DNA from: Linnemannia hyalina
Taxonomy: Eukaryota > Mortierellomycota > Mortierellomycetes > Mortierellales > Mortierellaceae
Assembly: GCA_019671135.1 (NCBI GenBank)
Contig: JAHRHY010000019.1
Span: 62,001-126,000, forward strand
Length of the DNA stretch: 64,000 nucleotides
Direction: 5' to 3'
The notes beneath the pieces are model-generated. The model searched no databases and had not been told where the DNA came from. It saw nothing but the letters and a program-made list of their open reading frames with translations. Of this stretch, positions 41,310 through 56,040 are shown one piece after another. How positions within the stretch are numbered: the first letter of the stretch is position 1; every line of letters begins with the position of its first letter. The position numbers and the translations under genes are program-made.

Positions 41310-44300
41310 ATGGACGAATTCGACTCGCTCACTGACGTATGTTGCCACTCCTATTGCGCACACAAAGGTCATATCTGAACCCAGCTATGTGAACGTTGAG
41401 TGGATTGCCACACCAGGAACACAGTTCACAATCGAATCTAACACCAAGAAACCAACAACAATGCACGCATCCGTCGTCTTGTTTTCCGCCACCATTAGGG
41501 CGTCTTCTTTGTCCCTCCATCGACTACCGGGAAGACAACAGGAAATAGTAAAACAAAGTCAGGGAAAGTAGTACAATGGGGTAAGATCCTAGTCACCAGT
41601 GTCCGTGCTGGCACCCATTCTCAGAGGACCAAGGTTGGCACCTAACTGTCCTTACATTACACCAATCAATGTGATATAGACCACTTCAAGCGGGATGGCT
41701 TCCAACAACTCAAGGATGTCAGTGAGTCAATAGAAGCTATGGAGATCAGGCATGATCTTTTCAACCGGGAGTGGGAGCTGATGACTGGGAGGATCGAGAA
41801 TGTCATGCGGAATATGAACACTGTGGTTTTATCGGCCATCTACAACTTTGTCCACAACGCCTACTCTCGTCAGTCCAGCAAGTATGTGTGTATGCCATGC
41901 AAGGTCTTGTTGTTTTGTTGACAAGCAAAATTTCAGGACTATTTTCTAGTGCACATGTGGAGGAAGCGCCTATTAATTATGCGCATCTTGCTTTTTACAG
42001 CGCCGCAATGCCATTCTTAGAGCTGCCCACAGGATTGATCTTTGCAGGAATCAATGTCCCGGATCATGACCTTCTCTTTCAGCAGATCGCCCAGACAATA
42101 TCATCTTCAGTACCACCCTCATCAGGACCTCTGGAAGCAGAGGATATGGAGCCGGACCACAATAAAACAGCTTCTGCCAGCTCCGCGAGTCATGTTGTTA
42201 TCCTGCAGTCAAAGGATTGCACCAATCTGAAAAGTGCCCAAAAGTCCATGATCGAGCAGTTCCTTGGGCTAGGAATTGCAGGAGCCACCAACCCATTGGA
42301 GGTATTTCGACTCTTGTTTGGACCTCGTCTTGCTAATACAGTGCTCCATGGAAAGGACGCGTCGTTATTGTAATTCGGTTGTTTACACCTTCTCCCTTGA
42401 CAACTCTTTTGACTAGGGTGGAACGAGGCTGCAGAACTACGATATGCTTGTCCTGGAACGATGGTACCAGTCATTATGCGAATCCGACGACGGTGCGGGC
42501 GAGGAAAGGAAACAGCCGACGTTGGTCGTTATCCTGCAGGACTTTGAAAGTTTCGATTACGACACCCTCCAGGACTTTATCACGATCTGCAGCAACTACC
42601 AGGACAGAATACCGTTTGTCTTGCTGATGGGATTGGCGACTTCAATTGATGCGCTTCACCAGGGGTTGCCCAAGGCAGTGCTGAGTAGACTGCAAACCAG
42701 GAAGTTCCAAATGCAGCAGTCGTCCGAGTGTCTGACAGCGATTATCGAGGACTTGTTTATCCATGCTAACGTGGGATTAATGGTCGGGTCGCTACCTCTC
42801 AAACAATTGATCGATCAGTTCATCCACTACAATTTTTCTGTGGGGGGGTTTATCTCCAATCTGAAGGTAGGTGCATTTCTGGAATGACTGTTGGACGGAC
42901 CTGTAGACTGGATAGATGGACCTATATACTGACGTGGTTTGCTTTCTGTTTGCATGTATAGTACATTGTAATGCATCACTTTTACGCCAACCCATTGAGT
43001 ATCCTATGTGACCGGTCACTCACAGCACAGAGCAAGGCACTGGATCTTTTAACGTCAGGGCACTTTGATCACCTTCGAATGCTTCCTTCCTTTCAACAGT
43101 AAGATAGCAACTTCATCCGCCGACAAAGTGCTAATTTATACCGCCCATGATATCTCATTACTTGAACGTTCTCTTTTTAACAGTGGCTTCTTACTTTGGG
43201 TACGCTAGATACGTGGAAGGCAAGTTGGAGGGTGACCCACAGGAAGCGGAGATGTTGATCTTGGACGACGAGTTCTTGGTGCAGCAGATTCCGGATTTGG
43301 TTCAGGGCCTGTGCGAATATCATCAAAACTTTGGGATGATCTTTGACTTTTTGTGGTTCCTTCAGACCCGGTTCTCGATTTCATTGCTCAAGAAACCCAA
43401 GCGAGCACTCTACTTTATGGCGCTCGAGGGCAGTCTTATCAACTCGAGTCACATCCCGTTCTTGCAAAGTCTTGTCCGGTAAACGTTATGTTCTTTACAA
43501 CTCTCACATGGCATGTATCTTGCTGATGACAATGGCCTAACGTCATAATTGGACTTGTTTCTTTTTGTATAATAGAAAACTGGACTCGAACAATATGATG
43601 ATATTTGTTGAAGATTGGCTGCAGCTCTTCAAAGAGTCGCCACGATGTGTACCAAAGGAATCGACGGCGCTGGAGAATGCCATGGACAGAGAACTGATTG
43701 TGGTGCAGAGTATTCGGGACCGGATGGGAGCTCTCTTGGACATCGTCAGCGAGGATTCTGTCACCAGCAGCAGTGAGGTTGAGGACAATGGTGAGGAGGC
43801 AGAAGAATCCTCCAAGACGTTGAGTGGAGGATTTGTGAAGAAGCGGAAACTGGTCAGTTTGAATGTGTACGCACACGAGACTGATGGTCGACAGACCAGG
43901 ATTGCAAAGAAGACGCGTGAGACTACCAGGATACCCAAGGGCGCTTTAGGAGCATACACGTTACTAGTTAAGGAGATTGACGAGACCATTTCACGACTCT
44001 TCAGGTATCTTTCTTCACGCGGTCCGGATGTTTACGTGTCCACCTTAAGTACTGACGTTGTATAACCAGGTTGTGCTAAGATTGACATGATTCGTGTTTC
44101 TTTTTTTGTAGAACATACTTGGTGTGCCACACAACCATGCCATTGAACGAGATTTATTACTACTCACAAATCGCCATTCAGCAAAAGGTACAACAACAAA
44201 TTCTTGTGCCATTTTTTTAAACTTTTGAGTAAACCATTTAGATACCGTACTAAACTTCACCCATTTTTATCTCAACCATCTATAGGCGTTCTTGCCACAG

Positions 44301-44741
44301 CCACGCGCTTCGATTCAGACGGCATTGGGTCAACCAGAGGTGTATCTGAACTGCGACTGTTGCCGCCCACCTTCTGGGAGCGCAGGCCAGAGCCTGGCGG
44401 ACATGGTCCTCCCAACGCAGCACGACACCTGCATTCTCTACAAACTATATGTGGAATGTGGGCGGATGATTAATATGTACGACTGGTTCACGGCCTTTGG
44501 GATGATCCTTGAGCGTGGAGAGCAGCCTGGTGGTGTGGAGGAACCGCTGGCCAAGAAACGAGCAGGAGCCAAGGGCAGCCGTACTGGATCGAAAGCCAAG
44601 ACCAAGGCGAGCAAGCTGGACCAGAAGGAGGTGCAGGCAAGGTTCATTAGTGGGGTGGCCGAGCTGCAGTTTATGGGGTTCATCAAGTCGACCACTCGGA
44701 AGACGGATCATGTCATGCGACTCACTTGGGGAAATATCTAA
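41310..44741 (+). CDS. ORC3: Origin recognition complex subunit 3
   Basis: Ten exons fit with continuous phase: 41310-41336, 41499-41580, 41680-41881, 42001-42301, 42417-42866, 42962-43098, 43209-43478, 43576-44004, 44112-44187 and 44286-44741; 809 residues. The protein begins MDEFDSLTD, has an AAA+-like N-terminal half (LELPTGLIFAGINVPDHD; NYDMLVLERWYQ; PTLVVILQDFESFDYDTLQDFI; LSRLQTRKFQ), and the C-terminal insert and winged-helix region of Orc3 (FISGVAELQFMGFIKSTTRKTDHVMRLTWGN). The ATPase motifs are degenerate, as usual for Orc3. It acts in the nucleus as part of ORC, marking replication origins. Exon 7 uses the acceptor CGCTAG at 43208; the earlier TTTAACAG would break the frame. Confidence 0.92.
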
Positions 44742-44851
44742 AGTCCGTTAATACATTCGCTTTTTCCATATTGCATTTAGTTTTATTTGTTCATTAGTTT
44801 GCTAAGCAGTGCAAAAAGGAGGGTGGCAGAGTACGGTTCATTGACGCTTTT

Positions 44852-47617
44852 TTACATGGCAAGAGTACCACGAGTACGACGCATGCCGGGGAGTTGCTGT
44901 TGACCCTCGATGTGCATGTCAGTCATATCAAACGCCGTGCTGGCCCAAGGAGCAGCGACAGGCATGGCGGCCATGGCATTAGGGTCCTCATGCAGGGGTT
45001 GTCCGACTTTGAGTTCCATATGCTTGATTGGATCGAGGACACAGAGACCGTCCTGGTCAAATATGACACGGGATGTGCGGTTATAATGACCCTGGTTCTT
45101 CTTGCGCTCGTTATCGGCTTTAGTTTTCGCATCGGGTTTGACCTTGCTGGTGACAAAGGAGGTTGCAGAATCGATGAGAGCCCCAAAGGTGTTCTTGCCG
45201 GTTCTGATGCGTGTGTCCCTTATGGAAGTGGCGAGGGTCTTATCGCCCGAGGTGAGGGCTTCTTTGATCTGAGTCTCGAGTGCGCTGGCAATGGACTTTT
45301 TGACAATTGTCCTGATGAAGGGCTGGGCAAAGGCGTACAACGCACTAGTATGAAAGTAAATGCAAAGGTTAGTGAAAAAACAAAAATAGTGACAAGCGGG
45401 CTAAATAATGAAGTGAGGGTGAGAAGGACTTACGGGTGCTCGGAGTGGCGCATCTTGATAGAAAGTGAGTGGATCTTGACTTTGACGTTGTCAATGGTAA
45501 CAAGAGAAGGAATCTCAGTTTCGGGGGTCTTACGACCCACGACCTTGACGTCCATACCCTTTCTATGGATCAAGATGTCCGCAATACCATGGTCCTTAAA
45601 CTTGAACCCTTCCTTGGTGCGGACAAAGTAGTCGACATCGCGGATATTGGCCTCCAGACCCTTGATGATCATGTTGAAGTCATGCTTGTCGGCATCCTTG
45701 GACCGGTCGTTCTTGTTGGCACCGCGGGGGACCATCCGGAACTGGTTGTTCATATTGACCTCAAACAGGCGAGGAAGGAGGTCGGTGCTGGTGAGGATTA
45801 TGTTGTCAAACATGAGGTCGACCTTCATATCAGAGTACTCGATGCGCGGGATGGGGATGAAGTGGAAGGACTCGAGCATTGCCGGCATGAAGACATAGCG
45901 GAAGTCGTCAAACAGGTGAGGCTTGAACTTGAGCTTCCCGCGACTAACAGATGGTTAGAAACGAGAGAAGGAAGTACTGTTTTAGTCAACATGCACAATC
46001 GACAGTATTTCACAGGAAAATGATAGTTCGCATCCACAGCATACCTGTCGTAGAAGAGGTGTGTGGCAAACTTTTGAAAGTTAGCGGCAACCTCCTGGGC
46101 CCTGGGGTCGGTGTTAAGTTTCTCAAGGAAGATCTGGCCTTCGTTAAGGACAGCGTCTGTATCGGCCTTGTACTTGACATTGAGGAGGGCACGGCCGTTG
46201 TCGATGAGGGCCCCGGCATCAGAATTAATGTACTGCGAGGTCATATAGTTGGGCTCACGGACGGCTCTGGTCATAAACACGGACATGTCGTTGGCAAATT
46301 GGTTCAACTCGGGGTCGGCCCTGGTCATTGCCCACATGTTTTGGATATGGGAAATGATAGGATCGAGACCATACCCCTGGGCCCAACGCTGGAGAATTAC
46401 TTTGAACTCGAGAATCGCCGCCTCCATATTTGGATCTGAGCAAAAACGAAGAGTACAATGGTTAGTAAGACTTTTCAAAGCTGAAATTAACGTGATGAGG
46501 AGCAAAGGGCGATTGAAAATATACCTTGAATGACCTTGGTGGCTTCAGTAGTAATATTGCCGGCGGGTTTCTGAGCACGCTGGCGCCAAGTACCGAACAA
46601 GTTCATGATCGAGTCGATAGTACTCTGGTACTGGGGGTCAGCCTGGATCTGACCAACAATAACCTTGAGACGCTCAATCAAATAGCGGCGCCTCTCGGCG
46701 GGCAGCTTGGAGTTAGCATAGACCCTGGCGTCTTCTTGAGCTTGAGTGGCATGCGCCTGGGCGCTGGCTTTGAACTCGTTGGTCTGCTGAGCAAGGTGCT
46801 TTTTCATCTCGGTAGCTCGCATCTGGGCATAATCCTTAGAGGAGTTCGACTGGTCGGTAATGTTCTCAAAGGTCTCACTGGCGGTGTTGATGGGATCCTC
46901 TTGCGCGCTACCAATGACATTTTGAACGTTGTCATTGGCCATTTGAATCCTGTCCTGGAGCTTGGATTCACCAGTCCGGGCGGCTTCGGCGGCGTTGGCG
47001 GAGATCACGTTAGTTTTTGCGGAAAGTTTATCGCCGGCCATGGAGGCAGTCTGGGCGAGCTTTTCGGCACTGTCGCTAAAGATCTCCTTGGCGAGCACGA
47101 AGAGTTCTTGGAGGATGTTTCGGAAGTCAGCGTTGGTGGTGACCAGCTTGGCAACGGCGACCATGCTATCGAGAGTCTCCTTGCCCTCCTTCTTGGCCTT
47201 TCGGGAGCTGACGCCAACACTCATGTCGGGGGCTTGAACATTCTGAGCGCCGACAGAGTCTGAGACCTGGGTGCAATGGTAGATAAAGTTCTGGAAAAGC
47301 TCTTGCTCGTTCTTCTCGTAGACGATCCCTCGGGTGGTTCGCATGAGCTCCTGGAAATCCTTGTAGAGGGACTGGCCGTCTGCTGAGAGCATGTGGGCAC
47401 GAGACTCGAGGGAGGTGGAGGACTGGGCCATGGCGAGGAAGTTGTCGATCTGGTCGTTGGTGGGCAGACGGCCCTTGACCAGTGCTTGAAGGCACTCGAA
47501 GAGCTTGAACTTTTGGTTGCGGTCGACTTCTTTGAGCTGCTGGGGGATGTTGGCACCGCTGTCCGGGATGGGAACGTCGCGGAATGAGGACTGGCCTTCG
47601 GGGGCGTAGGTGGACAT
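44852..47617 (-). CDS. HAM1-like N-terminal/DUF5923-type protein
   Basis: Four exons: 46525-47617, 46045-46435, 45434-45943 and 44852-45344; phases agree, 828 residues. The N-terminal 360 residues are helical and Ala/Gln-rich with LEA-like stretches (ANAAEAARTGESKLQDRIQ). The middle (FKVILQRWAQGYGLDPIISH; FHFIPIPRIEYSDMKVDLMF) and the C-terminal block with KMELKVGQPL-like sequence resemble fungal HAM1-like proteins related to bactericidal/permeability-type lipid-binding folds. Such proteins have been linked to hyphal fusion and lipid droplet or membrane association; the role here is inferred. It ends 110 bp from the ORC3 stop, tail to tail. Confidence 0.75.
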
Positions 47618-47799
47618 TACTTTACGAAAGGGATAGGGTTGGCTGGCGACGGTGAGCGAGAGAGGAATGGGAGGTTGGGTTGTGGAAAGGGTGTTATGCT
47701 AATGTGTAGGGTGTAAAAGATGATCAGTCGGCGAGAATGAGTTGGAGCTCCGGGCTCGTCGCGACTTTAAATACGCGCGCAAATGACACCCGCTGTCCA

Positions 47800-47832
<33 letters not shown>

Positions 47833-48604
47833 GCTCATTTCTGGGTCATTTTCGCGACAGCAAAAATCAACTGTTGACATCATAATGAATTATTGAAGAC
47901 CTGATGATCCTGTCACTGCAGAGCTTGTCCAAGACAGCAGTTGGCTGGGTTCCAGTATTTTAATTTTGCCATTTCCCACAAAAAATGAATGACATGCAGG
48001 TTTATGCAGGTCCAATGCACCTTTATCGAATGTATTGCGGCCTACCTTGAAATGGGAGGTTGGTGCGGTAGCTGCTGTTGCGGTGGGTGGGAGCGAGGAG
48101 CGAGGGCGATGGTGATAGGTAAAGAGGAAGGGTGTGACGGGAGGGTTTGAACGGTGAGAGTTAGAGCAGGAAAATGATCCCTTCTCATGACTCTTTAGTA
48201 CCTCTTTTTTTTCGGGAGGTCAATTGAATCCCTCGTTCTGTTTTTCCAAGACACACTACAACGGTTGTTGCCAGACTCGTTTGTCTTGCTTGAACGACCA
48301 TTGATTACGATGAAAGCGGTACGTAAGGCACAGGTTGTCGCCACCTGGTATGAGCTGGAATATGCGTGCCATACCTTGTTCTTTCAGATTTCGTAAAGTA
48401 TCTTTTTTTTGCTTCTTTCTTTGCTTCTTTTTGTGATGTAACGTTTCATATTCCAATCTCACGAAAATAGCAAAAAAAATATGAAACGAATAACAAACAA
48501 ATGGTGTGAGTGAGAAAAGCAACTCGAAATTTAATGGTGGGTTATCTATGCGTTGTTGAAAGTGCTGGTGGCAAGGGTGAGAATAGAGAAGAGAAGTGAG
48601 AGAA
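47618..48604. other. Intergenic region with a TC microsatellite
   Basis: About 1 kb between two minus-strand genes. It includes (TC)n at about 47801-47824. No gene seen. The right half is the 3' flank of dihydrolipoamide dehydrogenase and the left half is the promoter of the HAM1-like gene. Confidence 0.5.
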
Positions 48605-51044
<2,440 letters not shown>

Positions 51045-53340
51045 GGTTGTGAATGTATGGGTAGATGGGAGGGGAGAGTGGTGATGTAGGGAAGAAGAAG
51101 AAAGGAAAAGAAAAAAAGTGCGCAAAGAGAGAGGGTGAAAGAAAAATAGAGGAGAGATAAGGCGGGTGATGATGTGGTGGAGTATGAAAAATTATATATG
51201 AGAAAAGAAATTCGAAAGATATCAGTGTATTGTGCTGGTGATGGGAAATAAAATAAGGAGCAGTTGTTGCTGTGATCCAGGATACAAGCTTGCCTTTTTA
51301 TGTGTTTTTTTGTACCATTCTTAGCAATGGTTGCCCGTTGGGGATCTCAGCTTCACACCCTGCCCTTCCCGCGAGCAAAAACTGTTGGAGCACCGTCATT
51401 CGTTGTGCTATTCCACCGAGTCAGTCGCCTCAAAAAAACCCCATATTGAGTTCCCTCAATTGAGCACTGCACCCCATTCGACACATACAGTACGGAATGA
51501 GAGTGGTCCGTCCTCTTCCTCTCCTCGTCCCTTTCTCCACAACCTTCATGTGTGCTGGGGATCAACAATCAAAAGAGACAACTGCGCTCTGCCGGATTCA
51601 CCCATTTGGGGAGTCCATTTTGCCCGCCGCCATTTCGCCCCGAATGTGTAACATCATCGTATTTGTAAGCATCGCATGTCCTGCGCAAGCAAGAGATCAA
51701 AAAAATGTCCGAGATTTGTCTTCTTGTTTCCTCTTTTGAGCGTTGCTGACAACAGGATACCCACATACATGTTTTCTGTTGTCAGCACCGGTTGGAGAAT
51801 TACCCTTTGCCACCAAAAATATGTATTGATCAACCATCGACGTTGGCACGCATTACCCATATGATATCACTCATCAATCGCTCATGGGACCCTCAACGCC
51901 CTGCCATCGGTAGCCAATGGCAACAAGTATTTTACCTACGATCACTTCGACGCGCCTAGATAGTTACTGCATCTGTATACTACAATTCTTAAGCGCGGAG
52001 CGCTGGTTGACTTGTCTACTACCAAAGCACAAATAGGCCGGATACCTCTTTGTCCTCCTAAATGCAGTTTGTCGTACATGCCTCTAATGTAAGAACAAAC
52101 CGGATATCGTCTTCTCTTTCTCCCGCGGATTGAAGAGTTGACTCGACTCCTGACGAGGACTGGACTCGTTGTCATAGATAAACTGAGGAGCATGGAATTG
52201 CCGCGCGCCTTTTTAATTGCAAAGCTAATAATGAAACTGCCTTCTTTCACTCAACTGGCACTGTAGTCTTTTGGAGAATTCGGATGAGAGAATCACTGAG
52301 AAACTATTTTCAAAAGCATTTATTCCTGGCTCTCCGTTTCCTTTACTCCTCATTCATGACTCTATTTTTTGAGGGCTGTGCAAGATCAAATTAGAAACAT
52401 CTCCATCTGCTTCCTGTCTGTTTATATCACCGAACAAAAACATGTATACGGCCTGCGCCATGAGAGGCCTAAAATGTAATCGATTGCGGTTGAAGGGATG
52501 GATAAGAGAGGGTTGATGTTGTTGATGTTGTTTGTGTTGTCAAGGTGATGATAGTCAAGGACGAATACGACAGAGCGAATCGAGAACGAAGGGGGAGTGT
52601 GGACGGCGACAGAAAAGGAAGGAAAAGGAAGTAAAAAAAAAAAAAAAAGGCAGTGCAAAAGAGAAGTAGGCCCATTGGACGGCGGACAAAAAGACGAAGA
52701 CAAAGAAGACAAAGGGCGCATGGCCATGCTCGCTCTGGACCGCGCCCTGTCGACCCTTCTCTGTGCCGTCTTGCATGTCAACTCAATCGTCAACACACTG
52801 ACCCCTCTGACCTTTTCCCTTTGTTGTTCGACCCTCCCTTCCTCCTTCGCCCTCGTTCAGAGAGCAAAAGAAACCTGCTGGTCTTGTCCCTTTTCTGTTT
52901 TACTCTGTTTTCCTCTGTTTCCTCTGCTTTCCTCTGTTTCCCTATTCTTTCCTCCCTTTCACCTTTTTCTCATTCATTCACTCCTTCCTTCGTCCTTATC
53001 CCCTCTTCCCATTCTCATTCATAACCGTTTTCTCCTCTTTTCCATCAACTCAACCCACCCGCCTTCTTTTCGTCTCCTTTTTCATACCCAGCCTAGCCTC
53101 CACCTCCTCTCTTAAAACAGGAAGCGCGTCTATACTGCACCGCTTCCTTCAAACATTCATACAAGAGTAAAGACCCTACGGACTCTATCTTTAATCCTCT
53201 CCTCGCCTCCCCATCCTCTCAACCACCCTCGACCACTCTCAACTCTCAGCCATCATCACCTTCTCTCCTACCCCACCTACCCTCCACAATCCGCTTCTTT
53301 CATATCATACCCTATCGTCCTCACATTGCATACGCACTCA
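51045..53340. other. Long intergenic region
   Basis: About 2.3 kb between divergently transcribed genes. ORFs at 51272-52250 lack motifs. From about 52780 to 53330 the plus strand is strongly C/T-rich, a typical fungal promoter/5' UTR composition for the downstream gene. An A run of 16 lies at 52632-52647. Confidence 0.5.
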
Positions 53341-55597
53341 ATGCGCCTCATTCTAAGAACACTTGTGGTCTTTGCCCTAGCCGGCGCTCATATCCAGAGA
53401 GCTTTCGGACAACAAACATCCTCAAATCCGGAGGCCACAACAACCAACGCGTTCATAACGGCAACACCCAAAGCTTCCCCAACAGGACAGCCTAGCGGTT
53501 CGTCCCCACTTCCCATCGGAGGGGTGGTGTATGCGTTTGATGGTACACACCTGTTCATTCTAGGACAGGCGAAAGGCGTGACTCAGTTCTTTACGTTGGA
53601 CTTGAGCTTACCTTGGTCAGAAAACAAGCCAGCCTGGACGCCGCGCACACTACCTCCAGAGGGTGTGATAGGGTTAGCCGGCGGTCTTTCCCCTGACATG
53701 CGTTTCCTTGTAACGTCGAACGGTGATAGCAATCTTTTCAGCACCTACGAGTACGTAGACGCTGCGTCGCAACCGTGGATTACGCTAATCCAGAATCAGC
53801 CCTTAGTCAGCGTCCCTGGGCCCGTATTGGCTACCGACTTCTCTCTTCAAAGAGTGTACATGTACCTTCGTGACGCGAAAAATAATACTGGTAGAATCCA
53901 CGTATATACTCCTGCGGATCCACATTCGTTAAAAGAAAATACTGCTTCGAACCCACTCAACGTTACACCTTCGGCAGTTTCCTGGTCCAACCATATCAAC
54001 AGCGTCCTCATGACCTATAGCACACAGGGCAACAAGTCTCTGGAAGTCGGTACATTTTCATTTGGCGATACAACGCTTAAGCCTTTCGTGGCCACTGGGA
54101 GTCCCCTCGACAGGACAGGTCACTGCTTTGTTCCAAGTAAGCTTTCACCAACCCTTGTCGCTTTCGCACTTCCGAATAATGCGATGATAAATAGTGCTAA
54201 CAGAGACGGTTGTATATGTTGCTTTCGAAATAGACACCAACGGATCGACTTTCTACGTCGTTGGAGGTATCACCACGCCTTCAAATATCTCCAGCGAGGT
54301 TATTTCCTTCGATGTCAACAATGGGACTTGGACTCAACTTACCCAACTCCCCAATACTGGTCGAACAAAAATGGCCTGTGCTGTACAGAAGGACACGCTT
54401 GTCATCTGGGGAGGTAAACACCAACAGTGCCCATCATTGACAGGACATGCAGTATCTGTAGTCATCTGCTTTCGTTGGCACGGAGAGTGACATGAACGCA
54501 TCAAATGGTTAACGTTTTTTTTATGAACTGTAATAGGATTTACTGATGCTTTGGAGAGTATTGTCTCAGACGGCACCCCGTTATTGCTTGATATCACAAA
54601 AAATGTATGGATCCATGATTTTGGGAACTCAACCCAGACTGGACCTGGTTCTAGTCCGACCCTTCCAACCGAAAAGAAAGGTCAGTCCAATCTAGGAGCC
54701 ATTATTGGAGGAATCGTTGGCGGTCTGGCAGTAGTCGCACTGGTGGCTGGGTTCTTTGTCTTTAGACGGAGAAGGGTACGCAATACGAAATCTGGGGCCC
54801 AGGTGCTTCCTAGAGGCGCACCACCTCCGCCGTCGTTGAGTGGGAAGAGTGCCGGCGGACAAGTCAATGTGCCCATGAATGAGTACACCACCATTAGCTC
54901 TCCATTTGTTGCTGATGACAACACGAGTTATCGGATATCGACAGGGGCCCCACCGCTGTACGGTGCTCCTGCGCTTCAGCCTGTCAGTGCGCCGTTGTCG
55001 AACCAGAACCAGAACCAGAACCAGAACGGATCGTTTCTTTCCCAGCCAGTGCAGCCTTATTCGATGCCCTTCCAGGCGCCCCCGATTCCTGTGCGGCCTT
55101 TGTCAGGATCTCCGAAGGGACCGACGATCGAGTCTCCGTTTGAGGTGGGGACAGAGTCGAGTGCGCACCATCCATTGTTGTCAGGATTGTCTGCTGGGCC
55201 AGTATCGGGTAGTATTGGTGGTGGTGGTGGAGATGGGCATTATCCTGTATCTGCTTCTGGACCAGGAGGAGCGCTTTCTCCGTCGATGGATGCGGCGTCG
55301 ATGGATGCGGTGTCGGTGGACTTGATTCCGTGTGAGGCGAGTGAGGCGGGAGACCATGATCACTCGAGGTCGAACTCGATTGTGTTGAACCGAGCGGGTC
55401 CTCTTGTTCAGATTGGGTCATTGAGTGGGCCAGTGCGGGGAAAGAGCGTCAGCCAGGGCCCAAGCCAGGGCCCAAGCCAGAGCCATATCAACGGTCATAG
55501 CAATGGCCAGGGCAATGACAAGGCAGAGCTGGTTGAGGATGGGGTGGACGGTCGACGCGACTCTACGGAGACTCTTGAATACTTGGAGATCTTGTAG
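53341..55597 (+). CDS. Kelch/propeller-type cell-surface protein with one transmembrane helix
   Basis: Three exons: 53341-54136, 54195-54413 and 54537-55597 (introns 58 and 123 nt); 691 residues. MRLILRTLVVFALAGAHIQRAFG is a signal peptide. The ectodomain has propeller-like blades (GGVVYAFDGTHLFILG; FYVVGGITTPSNISSEVISF; NNGTWTQLTQLPNTGRTKMA). A transmembrane helix near residue 405 (LGAIIGGIVGGLAVVALVAG) is followed by RRRR and a long Pro/Ser/Gln-rich cytoplasmic tail with NQ and GPSQ repeats. This layout is common among expanded fungal kelch or galactose-oxidase-like surface proteins. Ligand unknown. The 58-nt intron is short, but without it the frame loses the second propeller half. Confidence 0.8.
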
Positions 55598-56040
55598 TCA
55601 ATCAATTGTACAAAAAAATAATAATTTATTCTGGCCTGGCAGCAGGTCACCTGCTTTTGTTGACCTCTTGCACCTCTTGTCCTTGTTCTTGTTCTTGTTC
55701 TTGTTCTTTGTCCCATTCACATCACACTCGCATCACTCTCACTCTCACACAGCAACCCCATTACTCCTTAAACTCTTGTTCACCTCATACGAGTCATTAT
55801 CGCTCTTTTCGTCACCAAAACCTTCATCTTGCACCCATCGCTCATATTCATATTCATATTCATTCCTCACATTCACAAACACACCCTTACACAAACACAC
55901 ACACACCCCTTACACAAACACACACTCATCCTCTTTTAACACCTGGTCTCATCCTCCTCTCCTTCAACTGATAACCAACCCAACTGGACAAACAAAACAC
56001 ACAGAAATAACCAGGAGAACAAGAGCGACAGGGACCGGAT
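55598..56040. other. Intergenic, pyrimidine-rich promoter of the glycosyltransferase gene
   Basis: CT-rich with CACA and TTCTTG tracts, and no gene. Probably the 5' region of the gene that begins at 56041. Confidence 0.5.

Noticed and set aside
43140..43208. ORC3 exon starting after TTTAACAG at 43192
   Set aside because: That acceptor gives a frame that stops almost at once; CGCTAG at 43208 joins CAACA with ATACGTGGAAGG in frame.
51272..52250. ORFs between dihydrolipoamide dehydrogenase and the kelch gene
   Set aside because: Overlap each other on both strands, lack motifs, and no splice chain extends them.
54195..54490. A separate small plus-strand gene inside the kelch locus
   Set aside because: It is exon 2 of the kelch protein, linked by a 58-nt intron in phase.
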